From: Anoplopoma fimbria
Taxonomy: Eukaryota; Chordata; Actinopteri; Perciformes; Anoplopomatidae
DNA length: 64,000 nucleotides
Direction: 5' to 3'
Assembly (NCBI RefSeq): GCF_027596085.1
Contig: NC_072449.1
Location: 24,650,522-24,714,521, forward strand
Positions within the stretch are counted from its first letter, which is position 1, and each line of letters opens with the position of its first letter. Of this stretch, positions 1 through 53,732 are shown in pieces. A program made the translations under genes and the position numbers. Under the pieces are notes generated by a model. The model worked only from the letters and a program-made list of their open reading frames with translations. It did not search any database and was not told the DNA's origin.

Positions 1-1677
1 AGAAGGCGGTACTTGACTAAGGTCAAGGCTGCGGGGCAACAGCTTTGAATCGTGTCCTTCTTTTGTGTTGTGGCACTGATGTGTTATTTAGTTGATGGGT
101 AGCCTATCACCACAGCCAATATGTTTCAGCCAAGAACACCTGGCTCAGTTTAGAGGACAAAACACACAGGAAAACATTTTCCAAAGCTTAATTGCAAATT
201 GCATTAGTGCTACTTTTCATTCAAGCTGAATACATGCTGGTTTTATCAGGGCACCACAGCTGTTTCTGTACATGTCTGTTTATTTCTTAGTGATTTGAAA
301 AGACACGTATGTTGTTTTTTTGTATTCATTTTTTGTCTTGTAGTGCACCTGCTGCTCTATAATTCACCAGCATTGTGGAGCTCTGCTGTCATCATGACAA
401 GTGACAAGCGCTGGTGTGTGCGTACAGTTGACAAAGCAATTTTGTTGTCCTGGGCTGGACGGAGCTCTTGGGCATGCTATCATCTTGAATCAGTAGCATG
501 CTCTCCCTGAGTGCTAAAACAGCGATGTCTGAGAGGTTGATGGCCAGCCATTGAACTGCGTGGCAGCCTTGTCAGGGTATCTGCTCTCATCTACAACAGC
601 TGTGTCTCTCTCAGGCTTTGAGTTCACACATTCCAAGGATTGTTTGTTCTTAATTTGTGTGGGTGCCTGAAGTATGCTTGCTAACTAAAGAATTATGTGC
701 ACTTTTAAATTCATATTTTCCTTGTATCTTTTTTAAATGATCCTTTCCCACACTTCTCAGGCTTATTATTTTCCAAACATGCATTTCAGTGGTGTTGCTC
801 TTCACCCCTATTATTTCAAAGCTATTTCTTTGTCATGTTCTCTGACGCCATCTGCTGGATCCTCATTGGATACATTTCATTGAAAGTTCAAAGCCGCGGT
901 CCCACTTACTGTAAACATCAATACAACTCTAATCCCACTGTGTTTGTGTTTATTGCATTTGTAGCTAAAAGGTAACTCTTCAACATACTACTGTTTGAGG
1001 AAATGGTATAATGGCACAATTTTCCTGAATTCTGTCACTGAGATTCATTTTCTATTTAATAATCCTTTTTTTTATTTGTTGTGTTACCATTAAAGTAGAA
1101 ATGGCAGACAAGCCAGGATACTCAATAAGTATATTAGCAAAACTCTCAACATGCACCAGTTCTGTGTATATAAAGTAGTGTTGCAGCAGTTTATACCATG
1201 TGTACAAATATAACTAATAATATGTATAATATGAAATATTTTAACCCATTTTAAAGAGCGATCAGTCATAGCCATGAATGAGCAGATGTTTTTTTTTAAG
1301 CTTTTATTGTATCTAACATATTACATATAACAATGTTTTGGTTTTGCAATGACCTTAAGTCTTTATGTTTTTTTCCTGTAGAGTTATGAATTTGTGCAAA
1401 GGCCCATCCATCATGGGACAACTATTGAAAACAAATAAATGCAGGGGTATGTGGCAGCTGCCCCCACAAAATTAAACATTAAATAGTTAACTTTATTGTC
1501 AGATGCATAGCAAGAAAGATAAAAAAATCCACGCAAAGATGCATGTGGAATACATTTGCACAAGGCTTTTTATTTTAATTGGATTTATTACTGATTTTTA
1601 GGTTACATATATTCTGAAAACATTATATATTTTGAAAATACATATAAATATATAAATATTTGTGCTCCAAATGAATA
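1..1677. other. Intergenic DNA upstream of fry
   Basis: AT-rich sequence with no supported exon. The short open frames here are unrelated to any protein I recognise, lack splice context and look random. It may belong to a distal regulatory region of fry or to the 3' flank of an upstream gene outside the window. Confidence 0.5.
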
Positions 1678-1685
1678 TCCATAAG

Positions 1686-2013
1686 CAGGGGCGCCGCTAG
1701 GGATTTTGGGCCCCATGAAAAGAATCTTTACAGGGCCCCCAACACAGCGGCAAATTTTTTGATGCTATTTTACATACAATTATGTAAATTTAGATGGGGG
1801 GATTTTTGCAGGGGTTGATGCTTCCAAAACAAATAAAGGAATTGTTACCAGGACATGGAAAATAAAACATGTGTGATTATATGTTAGTTAATAACTTAGT
1901 GTCATTATTTTTTCTGTATTATAATTTCATCATCATTAGGGGCCTCTCTGGGCCCCCCTCCATCATGGGCCCCTAGAATCCGTCTCCTTTACCCCCCCTT
2001 TTCGGCGCCCCTG
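1686..2013. mobile_element. Non-autonomous hAT-type MITE
   Basis: The 328 bp element starts CAGGGGCGCC and ends GGCGCCCCTG, a perfect 10 bp terminal inverted repeat, with further GGGCCC-rich similarity inside both ends. The 8 bp word tccataag flanks it directly on both sides (1678-1685 and 2014-2021). An 8 bp target-site duplication and CAGGG termini are typical of hAT transposons. The interior is AT-rich with no transposase frame, so it needed a transposase supplied in trans. The intact duplication suggests a fairly young insertion. Confidence 0.88.
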
Positions 2014-2079
2014 TCCATAAGGCATGCTTGTATTTGTCACTGTGGGTAGGCCTCCCCTGTGAAGGCCCCCCCCGAGCAG

Positions 2080-2301
2080 GGTCCTGGTACACCGTGCAGA
2101 GAGCCAGCGCTTTGCATGTGTTTCATTATTCAGGAGGACAGGAGCGGGGTGGCTGCTGGGGGCGGAGTCTGTCTCTGCGGAGCTGATGGAGGGACACCGA
2201 GGCGGAGAAGTGCGTCTGAGCAAGTGGATCGCCTGGAGGGACGCTGAGCCCTGAAACTTGAGATGGAGTGAGCAAAACAAACGCACCTGCTGCAGTCGAA
2301 G
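2080..2301 (+). promoter_or_regulatory. GC-rich block: candidate promoter and non-coding first exon of fry
   Basis: This block is clearly richer in G, C and CpG than its surroundings. It holds a GC-box-like GGGGGCGGAG near 2160 and an octamer-like TTTGCAT near 2113. It ends in a plausible splice donor, CGAAG|gtattt, after 2301. Short frames cover it on both strands, but none resembles a known protein, so I read it as a possible distal promoter with an untranslated first exon, not as a gene. Which exon it would splice to is not visible. CAGE or 5' RACE data would settle it. Confidence 0.35.
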
Positions 2302-5300
2302 GTATTTATCATCTTTCCAAATGTTGAAAACTCTGTGGAAGTTTATGCTTTTATTTCTCTTCTGGCGCAGTAACTGTGGTGTTGTTTTCCAGCTAACGTT
2401 ATAAGAAAACTGTTTCTTTTTCTCTCTGCGTTTCTTTCAGTAACATGAGTACTTTCGTGTCCTTGAAATATATATTCTGGTTGATCTAATTTGCCTAAAT
2501 TGGAGTCGGAGTCTTGTGCAATCGCATTTTGAAGCGTTGTAAATAAAGCGAAAAGATAAGAAGTCTTTAATGGAGATAAGTTGTAACACAAAATGTCGTC
2601 AAATTAAGTTTTAGACATTTTCTCGTTAAGAAACTCGATCTTAAAGGGGAACACCACCTAAACTGAGCATTGCAATATGTTATTTCCAAGGCCTAAGAAA
2701 GTTCAATCAATAATTGTGAACACCAGCTACTCTTTCTCAAAGCTAGAAAACAGAGAAGAAGTCTCTCATCAAGTACAATTTCTGGAGCTGATCCAATGAC
2801 AAGGAGTGGGAGAATGATTTTGTGAATCCAACAGATGTTTGTTTTCTTTTTAAAACCCAAATGAGCTTAAACATATCTCCCAATTGATTGTCTATGGATC
2901 AGTTCCACACTTCATACTTAATGACATCTCAAATTTGAGTTTTAGCACTATATTTTGGGGATTTGGAAGATAATTGTTCACGTTTACTAATATGTATTGA
3001 TCGTTTTAGACCACAGGAATAAGGTGTGGGACTTCTTAGTTCCCTCTCTGAATAAGCTTTTAGCAAACATTTCTGTGAAAGTAATAACCTGTAGAGAGCA
3101 ATGTGTTTCATGGTGAAAAAAACATTCCAATGAAAATATTGTTTTGGTGAATTTGTTAATACAAACAGTTTGTTGCACAATCATCAAGTGGATGCATTTA
3201 AGGCCAATAGCTGCAAATATAGCTAATGGCCTTTTCCCTCTCAGCAACCTTCTAAATGATCAAAGCCTGATTCCTTCAGCTGGAAGAAATGGAAACTGAA
3301 CAATTATTAAGATGTGTTACTGTAGCTGTGTAATGGACTACCTGCCCCGGATGTTCCCTCTAGCCTCATATGTGCTGGGCTAGACTCCAGCCTCCTGGCG
3401 GCCCTTGATGGATGGTTTGAGTGATGCTTGGTTTACTGATAGTACTTATGTTATTTTTAAGTCGACATTCCAAACTCTCACATCCACAACATACATACAG
3501 TTGGATTATGTATGAGGATTTTCCAACGTCTGCACACAGGTTAAGTTGTCTCTGGTATTTTTTTTGGTGCAACACAAAAAGCAAACTTGTTTCTGCAGAG
3601 GCGCGTGGTAAATAATGTTGATTTAAACTTGATGTAATTGCCACCTGGGAGTTTTTTTTTTTACATGTTAACGAAAAATATCTCTCACATAAAAACTTTC
3701 GAACTGTCAAACTTTGCTTCAAACTAACTTCCCTACTGTCAATACTAATAAAACTGTAAATTGAATTTTATTTTAGATTTCAGTGCAGCAATTCCCTTTC
3801 AGTTCAGAAGATTTTTTTCTTTTAACTGTTAAGCCGTGTAATCAATAAAAACACAGACTAGAAATACATTTTTGAAAACAGTTTCAAATTGATCCTCTTC
3901 TAAGATGGGCAGGCATCGGGTTTATTGAGGAGTCTTTAGCACAGAAGAAGAGTCTATCTCTCTCTCTCCTCGTCAGAGTTGTTTCATGCCTCTTGGCAGT
4001 GATAGAATGAAGGCTTTAACAACTCAACTTAACATATCTTTCCTTTTGATATTTATGATCCCTTCTGATTTACACAGATAAACCCCCTAGCTATCCACCT
4101 GCCAAAAAAACCGACTGAATCGATGATGAACATGTCCTTTAAAGTTAGTAAGCGTACCATGCTGACATTGGGAAAACGCTCAACTATCCATCGGGGGCAA
4201 TAGAGAAGTGATATTTTTACCCCAAAAAGCGATGCAAGCCTGTTGATGCACAAATGCATAAGAACATAATCACCTCACTGTAACTGATACGTACAGCGTT
4301 CACCTCACCTGGTCTCTTGTTCTCAGAGGCAACAGTGTGTTCAGTGAGAAGCCCCTCCCTCCCCAGGTTGATAATAGGCAGGCAGAGCAGGGAACAGGTG
4401 CAGATTGTGGACATGTTTGCAGCCCTTGAATAGTCCTTTTGTGTATTGACCCAACCCAGACCCAGAACTGTGCAGAGAACTGACCATTTCAAATAATAAT
4501 TCACTGTGGATGCTGGCTTTTTGTCTTATTTTTTGATTAACTGTTATGGGAAGTATGTCATGTATGTCAAATGTGAAGATGGTTGGATGCTTGAGTTTTA
4601 TGGGTCAACTGCCTTAGACTAGAAGGCATGTTTGACAAATAAAAGTTATAAAAGGTTGATCCCATGTGGGATTATGTTGTCATTATGCAAATTCCTTCCA
4701 CTTTCAAAAGATTTGCCAACGTTTAAACACTGTCACCTAATGCTTCTTCTTCTCCGAGTGTCGAGTGTAGAGAAAAACAGATAAGTGAAAAGCACTTTTG
4801 TGGCACATTCATACAATATTTGATCACTTGAAGCCGCTAAGTGTGTTACACAACAGTTGTTTGGAGGCTGAAGCAGTTTCCACACTGTGCTGAGTGTTTG
4901 TCTACTTGTTGCATGAGTGTGCGACTCAAGAATCCATGAGCAGAGCTGTAAATTAACCTTCAGCTGGTCTGTGCTAACATTAGCAGCCTGATATCTATCA
5001 ATTATTCATCGTGTTCGCCTCTGCCTGTGCAAAGCTAAATGTGTCTCACCATGGAAACAGCCTTCTGTCTCAGCCGGAGGGTGTTTCAGCGGCCGCGACG
5101 ACTCCAACCTCGTTTCTCAGTCCAGGCTGTCCTGCTCTGCTCCACATTCTGTTACATGTGATGAAACAAACAGGGGCCAGCTTAACAGTTTGTTGTGAGT
5201 TTTTTCCATTTTTTTTTCACTTTGTTGTTTATGGATTTTGCTCGGGTTGATTTTTGTCTTGGATGCATAAAGCATAGTTGTAGTTTTAGATTTGACTCAT

Positions 5301-5599
5301 TTACAAACTGCATGTAAGATTTGAAGGTTTTAAAGTTTCAAGCTGCTACAATATAATAACCACTGTCATTGTCATTTTAACATCCTGATGATATAGCACA
5401 AACAATTCACAACATTTTACACAAAAGCAAGGTCGCAAGACAGAAAGGACAATTATTATTGATTAAGAGGGATTATAGTAACAAACAGTACTAAATGATG
5501 ACTGGGACTGCTGGTATCATGGTGACGGATTGCAACTTTTATTTATCCAAATTTTGGTCAATAATTACCTCAGCAAGAAAGTAACTGTGCAAATTCTAT

Positions 5600-5614
5600 G
5601 TGTGTGTGTGTGTG

Positions 5615-5707
<93 letters not shown>
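5600..5707. repeat. (TG)n microsatellite
   Basis: An almost uninterrupted TG dinucleotide tract of about 108 bp, broken once near 5615 by 'ttc'. It produces artificial open frames (Cys-Val or Thr-His repeats) on both strands, which are not genes. Alternating purine-pyrimidine DNA of this length can adopt the Z form and is usually length-polymorphic. Confidence 0.97.
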
Positions 5708-5708
<1 letters not shown>

Positions 5709-6524
5709 AAGCATTCTTCCATTAATTATGGTTTTACTTGTCAGTGTATTTTTGTTGAACACTAGAGGGTGCACTGTTACTGCAACATCCTTTGCTAGCT
5801 CATGTTATTTACAGTAATACTACATTACATTACTACACAGTGGTAATTTATTACATAATATTTTATCGAGGGTGGGGAAAACAATTTCTGATGAAATAAA
5901 AAGTACAAATATAAATAAATCTTAAAGTTAAACACTTTAAATGTGCATTTTTGGATGCTTGAAACATTGATAAGGCTCATTGGTAGGTGGATAAGTGATA
6001 AACATATGTGTATGATAGTAAGGATTCCTACTGTTGGTCTACTGACTGTCCTTCAACCCCAAACACAAAGCGTGTCTTTACATGTTGTAAATACATGTCT
6101 ATTCTCTGCTTGTTATTTACTATAACAACATGATGATTCTTGTCCTGAAGGTAATCTTTATGTAGGTCAGGACCAGGGCTCATAGCTAATTGTAATTCAG
6201 ACTCTGCAGGTGTGGTAGAAACATGATGACAGTTTTCTCAGGTGTGCTGCAGCAGAAGCGTTCCGTTGAAACTGTTTTCTTTAGGCTACCTTTCTTTTTG
6301 ACAGGTGGGTGAAAAGGGAAATTACTGCTGGACTCATTAGACTGAAGGAGAACTTGTTGCCAGGGGCTGCCTGTTGTGCAGCTATTTGACATAGTTCAGG
6401 TCTGTATGTTCAGTCAACTGAGAAGTTGATGATATTTTGGTGTGATGTATGACATTTTAATTGTGGCCACATGGCTCTGCTTTGTTCAGCAGCACAAATT
6501 CTTGAAAAAAATCATTGGTGATGC

Positions 6525-6548
6525 AAAAAAAAAAAAAAAAAAAAAAAA
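6525..6548. repeat. Poly(A) tract
   Basis: A run of 24 A residues. It could be the tail of a degraded retroposed element, but no recognisable body precedes it. Confidence 0.9.
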
Positions 6549-7553
6549 GATTGTATAGGCTGGTTGTTCCATGTTCTAACTGTGGTTTCTTCCTAAAACA
6601 GAAAACGCCTTCACTTCACGTACATACACAGGGTGTTTGTATTGCTAATGTAGGTCAGACTTGGAAAAACTGGTTCATGTGGTAGGTGTGTCCAGTTTGA
6701 CTTAGTGTTTGCTTCAGTGGTTGAAGAAGACTGAATAGAGCATAGGCAGCAGGCTGTGTGAACGTTTCTCTGGATTTACGTCTTAACTATTATTTGATGG
6801 TTTCACACCTTCCACTAATTTCCCACAATGACGCCAGCCATAAACAGCAGGAAGTAACGCAGTTGGAGGACAACGTGGTTCTCAGCATAGAAGACTGGAT
6901 TAAGCAGAATGTGTCGGGAACATGCAGATGTTGAGTGCTGAACTGATGGTACTAGTGGGGACTTTTTTCGGAGAGGATGTCATTTTCTGTCAAACATCTC
7001 TGAATCTGAAGCAGGGTTATTATGCAGCTTTTAGATCTTCTCATTTATGCTGTTGAGTACACCATTATTTGAGAAATTAGTTTGCGCCTCATTACCGCTG
7101 CCAGAGGCACGACATGTGTGACTTTGATGTGTGGACTCCAATACAAATACAGGATATTTATTCAGGAATGCCTCGTGGGCATGCAGTAGGCGGGGATGTT
7201 GTAGCTGTCACAGCGGCCTCTCTTTCCCTCTCCCACCCTATTTAGTTATGACTTTGCCCCTCTCTTCTCTGCCTCTTGCCTTTTTGCTAAAAAGAGGAGG
7301 TGCCGTCTGAGTAATCCAATAGCTGCCCAATTCATGAGTGTTACTGTAACTCGCTGAACTGCCCTGACAAGTGCAGGGGTTAAAACACATCAGCAGACCG
7401 AAGCTGACAGCTCGGGCTGCATCTCTGAACAGCAGAAAATCCGCTTCACTGACCAAGAGAGGTTTGTAAGGAAGGAAAAGGAAGAGAAAAAATAGACACT
7501 ACTGTCAAAAAAAAAGAAAAACTGGCACAGCTTCAAATGACTTCTTTGGAAGA

Positions 7554-7770
7554 ATGATAGAAGTGGATGTGGGCTCCCTGCCATCCAACATGTCTTTAGA
7601 GGAGAGCGCTGTGAGAGACATGGCTGAGAGTGAGACGGATTGCTCTGAGGGACAGGATGAGGTTGTCCTGGGGCGCATTGCCAGCTTACCTCTGGATCCG
7701 TTCCCACCCAGAGACTTCAGAGGGAAGTTCAAAAAGATACGCCATAAGAAGAGGCCCACCATTCTTGAAA
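7554..7770 (+). CDS. fry: fry alternative coding first exon A (distal)
   Basis: A 217 nt open exon begins at ATG 7554 and encodes about 72 residues: an acidic, Ser-rich N-terminal half (ESETDCSEGQDE near residues 25-35), then a proline and basic segment, DPFPPRDFRGKFKKIRHKKR. It ends at donor GAAA|gtaggt in phase 1, exactly the phase needed to join fry exon 2 at 16768 (A|CC TCG). The same phase is used by the other two candidate first exons. An upstream in-frame stop and a purine-rich leader fit a first exon. The coding-like composition and matching phase are seen in the sequence. That it is a fry N-terminal isoform is inference; I do not recall the homologous mammalian peptide well enough to claim conservation. 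Confidence 0.6.
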
Positions 7771-10700
7771 GTAGGTACCGCTCTGACTCTGTGAAAGCTG
7801 TGCTAATCGCCTCAAGTATTCTGTTTTTAATATGGGAGCAATGTGTCTTTTTAAAAATGTGGTGCAAAAGGCGATACCAGCAGTTCAGCTGCTACTACCA
7901 GCACCACTTTGTGAAATGCCTCACCTCCCCATTGTATTTGTCATACTCACCTAGGAATCTGATGGCCTGTTAATAATGGAGTCAGACAGTGCGTGACATT
8001 ATTTGTAATACTATTGAGCTCATTGTCACAAATTCGCATTCGGTCTTACCTAACTTTCCAAAACTCCTGTACTTATTATGAATTTAGAAAAATGAGCATC
8101 AATGACACAGTAAAGACTTTAAAGACAAGAATATGTGACTAAAAATAGAGAAGAAGATGAAGAAACAAGGGGCTCCAGGGCAAGAGAGTGTGAGAGTGAG
8201 AGGGAGTCAAGTGTTAGAGCTTGATAACCACAAAGATGGCTGAACTGGACAGACATACCTCACATTCCTGACCTTCATCAGAGCCTGATAATGCTTTTAA
8301 TAAGTGATTAATGTGTCAGAGCCATCGGCCACCTAAAGCCTAATTAAGGAAAAAATGTGTACCATCTTTTTTATGGTAAGCAGTGTGTTTCTGATTTATT
8401 CACCCGTCACACGTGTTGCTTCAAGACCAAACGCGGCTGCTGGTGAAGCTGACTATAAACAAACCTGGTTATAATGGAAGCATTACTGAAGTAGTTTTGC
8501 TTAAGAAGTGACACTGATCCCATCCGGTGTGCCAGCAAACTGTCAGTGCTTTGCTTCTGAATGTTTGGAAGCAGTTGTGCCGACAAGTTTAGAGATTTAC
8601 AGATAAGGTGTTCTGCCATAAACATCGTGTTTGAGCTTCCTCAGTGTGGCACTACGTCTGATATGATCATGATGTCCGCTCCTGGCTGTTAAGATGTGGT
8701 GCAGTACAAACATTGTGTCTCTGGCATATTCATTACACATGCTTTATTTTAGATATCTGTGAAAGCTTACAGTCTGCGTCATGGCTGTCTAGTACAGTCA
8801 CCTTGAATCTCACTAAAAGACAAGTCCACTAAAATGATAACTGCTTCTTGAATAATAGGAAGCTTGTGAGATGGCTCCATCAGTACGCCTCTACTTTAAC
8901 TACTACTTTAGCAAAGTTTGCGGGTTTGTTGAAAAACATCTCAAATTATTCAATGAGGGAATACATAACCATCCCCCCTACAGAGGCCTTCTTACTGGAC
9001 AAGTCAGGGTGACCAGATTGTAACTTAATGATAAGTCAAGGAGTATTTGTTCAGTGTTTAAAGAATCTATTTGGGTCCGTCTCTGTTCTCAGTCATGAAG
9101 TGTTTTGCTGTGACCATAAAAGGATTGTTGCGAATAATTAAATCAAATTTAGTCTGACTGGATTATAATATTTCTTATCTGTGTTTGTGTTTATTTTATG
9201 TACAGACATAAACATACAGTACATGAAATAAGTGAAAAATGTCTTTCTGCATACGCCCTGATCATATCTATAACAGAGTTGCTTTGCGGAATTCTCAATT
9301 TTATCACAACATGACCAGATTACTTGAAAGTCACATATAGAGCTGATCAATGTAGCGTTTGTCCTCTAACTCTCAGAATGATACCGTATAATCTAGTTAA
9401 ATATGCTAATATTGTCTCATTGTGTTAAGGTGGGGAGATGTTTGCTGAAAGGGCAAAGATACTGCTTACATCTAAAGATTTACTTACTTTAAGGGGAGCT
9501 ATAATGTTCACCAGGGTACATGTGAAGCTTTTTACTCTCTTCATTTTATCAAGGCATTGATAAAAAACAAACTAAGCAAAAAATAGCCAGGACATAGTGT
9601 GAATAGTATGAATGAGGGATTTCCCCCCAAGATATCATCAGCATGTGAATAGGGTTGGTGTCAGCACCTATTTAGGTAAGATGTGAGTTACAGTATCCGT
9701 AGCAACCTAAAAGCCTTTTTCAGTGTCCACATACTGTCCCACCTAAGGTGTCTATTCTTTAATATATTATTCAATACCCTGTTCAACTTGAAAGTGACTA
9801 AAACCTGCAGTCTTTTCCCTATAATGCAGATTTCATGCATTTGCATAACCAGCAGAACTGCTCTGCAAAGTGTACACATTGTAACCAGTCATGTTCTTCA
9901 CATATTCAAAAAAAAAAAGCTCTCTAACTACATATCCCCTGGAGTGTTAATCATTTATGGCGTGACAAAATGAATGAGCGTGTCAGGAAGAGTAACAGGT
10001 TGCAAACACAACCCTCATGAATGATGGCGCAACAAGTCACAACAGCACTTTTGTGCGAGGTGGTTTATTATGTGGTGGCAAAATGAAAACAAAGTCAGTG
10101 CTGTTGGAAAGAGGGACATCCTGTAAGGAGCAGCCAGGCAGCACTGTCTTGGGTAAAGTCAAGACACCTGAGGCCCTGAAATGTGTGTTTACCAAACACT
10201 GCTGCAACCAGCGATGGCTTCTCCATCACAGAGTGTGTTATGTAAGGAAGGTCAAGTGGCTGTCGCTTGATGGACGGACAGAGTTCTGATAGGATTATGC
10301 TAAGAGCTCTGAGGGGCACTGGAGTAAGGGGGGATTGGAGGATGTGTCATCTGGTCCATATGGTTGATGACATGCGTCTCCTTTTACATAGAAAAAGAAC
10401 ATTTTTGTATTTAACCTTGTTTGAGGCTCAAAGGCTGAAAATACGAAGGACTGAAAGAGTTTAATATTACATATTCAACATGCCTGCAATACATATTTCT
10501 TAATTGATGCAAATAACAGTAGTGAGGGATGAGCTTCTGCATGATTTAAGACATAATGAATGATAATGATACTAAGTAATTATTAATCACATTTGTAAAC
10601 TGGTTTGTTAAAAATAGTTGATCAACAGAAATAAATGATTTATTTTGCTTTTAACTTCATATTTTAGCCCTTTTAAATTAATACTTTCAGACTTTTTAAT

Positions 10701-11120
10701 TATTTTTTTAGATAAACTGATTAATCAATATCTGATACAATAGTCGCTAGATTATAGGAAAAAAAAAAAATATATATCCCCCTAATAAAATTCTAAGAAG
10801 AAAAATGCATGAAAAACTAAAGGACTGCATGTTATTCCCATGCAGATCCCTTGTCTGCAGTTAATCCCCTCTGCCCGCTGATCACTTCGGTGTCTTCCTC
10901 TTTCCACCGCTCTCACAGATGTTGCCTGCTATGTGTCATACTTCCCGCGTTCTCTATCTCCTCTGTCAGTGGCGGCGGCCCGTCAGATGCTCCCAGTCAC
11001 GCTGTAATACGCACAGGCCCGACGCTGTCATCGTTATCAGGCCCTGCACGCAGACAAACAGCAGTTATTATTAACTGCACTCCGCTAAGAGGATTGCTTC
11101 CTGCACTCTCAGCCTCCACG
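7771..11120. other. fry intronic or 5' flanking DNA
   Basis: This lies between candidate first exons A and B. The ORFs seen are short, on both strands, lack convincing splice borders and are AT-rich. No gene is supported. From about 10850 the sequence becomes more GC-rich towards the exon B promoter. Confidence 0.5.
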
Positions 11121-11124
11121 CAGT

Positions 11125-11132
11125 TATTTAAA
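11125..11132 (+). promoter_or_regulatory. TATA-like element upstream of fry first exon B
   Basis: TATTTAAA is followed by a GA-rich leader (GAGA tracts at about 11170-11230) and, about 310 bp downstream, by the ATG of the canonical fry N-terminus. The surrounding 10960-11160 segment is locally GC-rich. The element is visible; promoter function is inferred from position. Confidence 0.4.
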
Positions 11133-11169
11133 GGGAGCCTGCATTGACGCCCACTGCCTGCCGCGGCTT

Positions 11170-11231
11170 TAGAGAGAGAGAGAGAGATGTTGAGAGAGAG
11201 TGAAAGGAAGGGGAGAGAGAGAGAGAGATAG
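11170..11231. repeat. (GA)n low-complexity tract in the fry 5' leader
   Basis: Two clusters of GAGAGA are interrupted by short unique sequence. They probably lie in the untranslated leader of exon B. GA-rich leaders are common at TATA-less or dispersed promoters. Confidence 0.7.
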
Positions 11232-11440
11232 AGGGCTGATAGCCAAGGACAGGACACAAGAGGAGGAGTAGAGCAGGGCTAGTGTGTTCTCTCAGGGTCT
11301 CGTCAGCACAGCATTGTGTGCGTCACAGAGAGGTGACAGCAGGAGCTACCTGCTGGTCCCAGCTCAGCTGCCGCTGTTGCTGCTGCTACTGGAGGGAAAC
11401 CACAAGTAAAGGGGGAGACACTCAACGGCAAGCTGCAGCC

Positions 11441-52312
<40,872 letters not shown>

Positions 52313-53475
52313 TGGCGGTCTGGCAGCGCATAACACCCGATCCTGCACAGCTCCCTGTCCCATGCCTAGCCTCTGGTCCAGTCTGGGGCTGCTGCTATTG
52401 TCTCAGTGGTTAACATGCACTCTGCTCTCACCTGGGAATAAAAACCAAACCCCCTTTCCTTTTCCTGCTCAGAGCACTTCAGAATGTCATAAAGTCAGGT
52501 CATTAGATGTGCAGCAATACTGTTGTTTATTTTTAGAAAGATGAGAGACTTTGCTGTTTTAGAGAAACTTAGGCTTTTATTGCACTAATAATAGAAATCT
52601 CACAAACCGACATTTGCTACTGAGGTCAATGACTTTCACATTTAACAAATGACATACCAAAGCTAAGTGATTCTCTTTCAGTTATTTTGTTTTAATTGTC
52701 AAGGGAAAATGTGCAATCCAACACAGATGTGGAAGAATTTTACTGTATCCTGAAAGAATGTATTTGAATATCATAGCATTGGAAAACATGAACATTGTTA
52801 GTACAAAAAAAGGGAGGCTTCATTACTTGGTGAAAGTAGTGGGTCTTTTGTGTGCGTGTGTGTTTGTGTGTGCTTGTGGTGTGTGTGGGTGCTTGAGTGT
52901 GTGATATAAACCTGACAACCATCACGGATGGAATAATGGATACTGATTTACAGAAATTGTTTGCATTAAACTACTTCGACATGCTGCAAAACTACTGTAC
53001 CGGCTCCCAAACCTACACTACATGCTGCTTTGTGGGCTGTCTGTTACTTAAAACATCTTACTGTACCTTTTAACTGTGCAGCTTTTAGCAATTATGGTAA
53101 ATTATGTAATATTATTTGCAATAGAAAAACTTGCATTTATCAGGCTAGATTTATAGAAAATCTTTAAACCTTGCAAATTCTATGTACTATAGAGGGTAAT
53201 AGTAATGTTTATGAACAAATACAGAAACTATTTTAACGGAATAATTGTACATAGTGCAATGGGGGCTTTGCTCAGACTCATAAGATTGTATTTTTATGAA
53301 CTTACAATTTGAGCTGCATGTAGAGGGAAAGATATGGCTATTTATAAAGATTCCACAAGAACTGATTGTGTAGCTTCTCGCCTTGTAAATACTACTGCCT
53401 TTGCAATGTACTGTTCTTTGGTGTTATGTACACTTATGTAACAGTAAAAATAAAACGTACATTTGTTAACTAAGG
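52313..53475 (+). other. fry: fry 3' untranslated region
   Basis: About 1.15 kb of AT-rich sequence follows the stop. It contains an early AATAAA (52437-52442) and a stronger terminal one (53449-53454). A Pumilio-type element TGTAAATA is at 53384-53391. The ORFs within it lack coding character. The end is inferred from the distal hexamer and the GT/T-rich sequence after it. Confidence 0.7.
53449..53454 (+). terminator. fry: fry distal polyadenylation signal
   Basis: AATAAA is followed about 20 nt later by a probable cleavage zone and then by a T/GT-rich stretch (near 53480-53510, tttttgatttgtgtgatattg), the normal arrangement of a vertebrate poly(A) site. The proximal hexamer at 52437 is a weaker alternative. 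Confidence 0.7.
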
Positions 53476-53680
53476 TTTCATTATTTTTGATTTGTGTGAT
53501 ATTGTTATTGTTGTTAAGGCTTTCATAACTTTGGGATTTGATATAACCTGGGTGTCACCACTCAAAAAATCTGCCTGTCAGGTGTTAGGATTTAAAACAC
53601 CCCTGGCAGCAGCTTTTATACCGAGGGCAGGAGGCATAACTATATAAAGAGAACACATGGCTTAAAGACTAATAAAGGAT

Positions 53681-53732
53681 TATCTTATCTTATCTTATCT
53701 TATCTTATCTTATCTTATCTTATCTTATCTTA
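53681..53732. repeat. (TATCT)n pentanucleotide microsatellite
   Basis: About ten tandem copies of TATCT lie directly after 'aataaaggat'. This tail-like arrangement is common at the 3' end of fish LINE or SINE fragments, so the preceding roughly 100 bp may be a short retroelement remnant. It lies in the fry-brca2 spacer. Confidence 0.9.

Larger units (their letters stand above)
2302..7375. other. Non-coding stretch upstream of the first coding fry exon
   Basis: If the block at 2080-2301 is a fry exon this is intron; otherwise it is 5' flank. It contains the long (TG)n tract at 5600-5707 and the poly(A) tract at 6525-6548. A start such as TTAAAGGGGAACACCACC near 2642 looks like the edge of an old repeat, but I cannot delimit it. 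I see no exon with coding support. Confidence 0.5.

Noticed and set aside
2059..2312. Possible short protein upstream of fry
   Set aside because: Three overlapping frames in a GC-rich block on both strands with no similarity; better explained as promoter or untranslated exon.
5530..5817. Open frames across the (TG)n tract, both strands
   Set aside because: They consist of Cys-Val or Thr-His dinucleotide translation of a microsatellite, with no domain or splice support.
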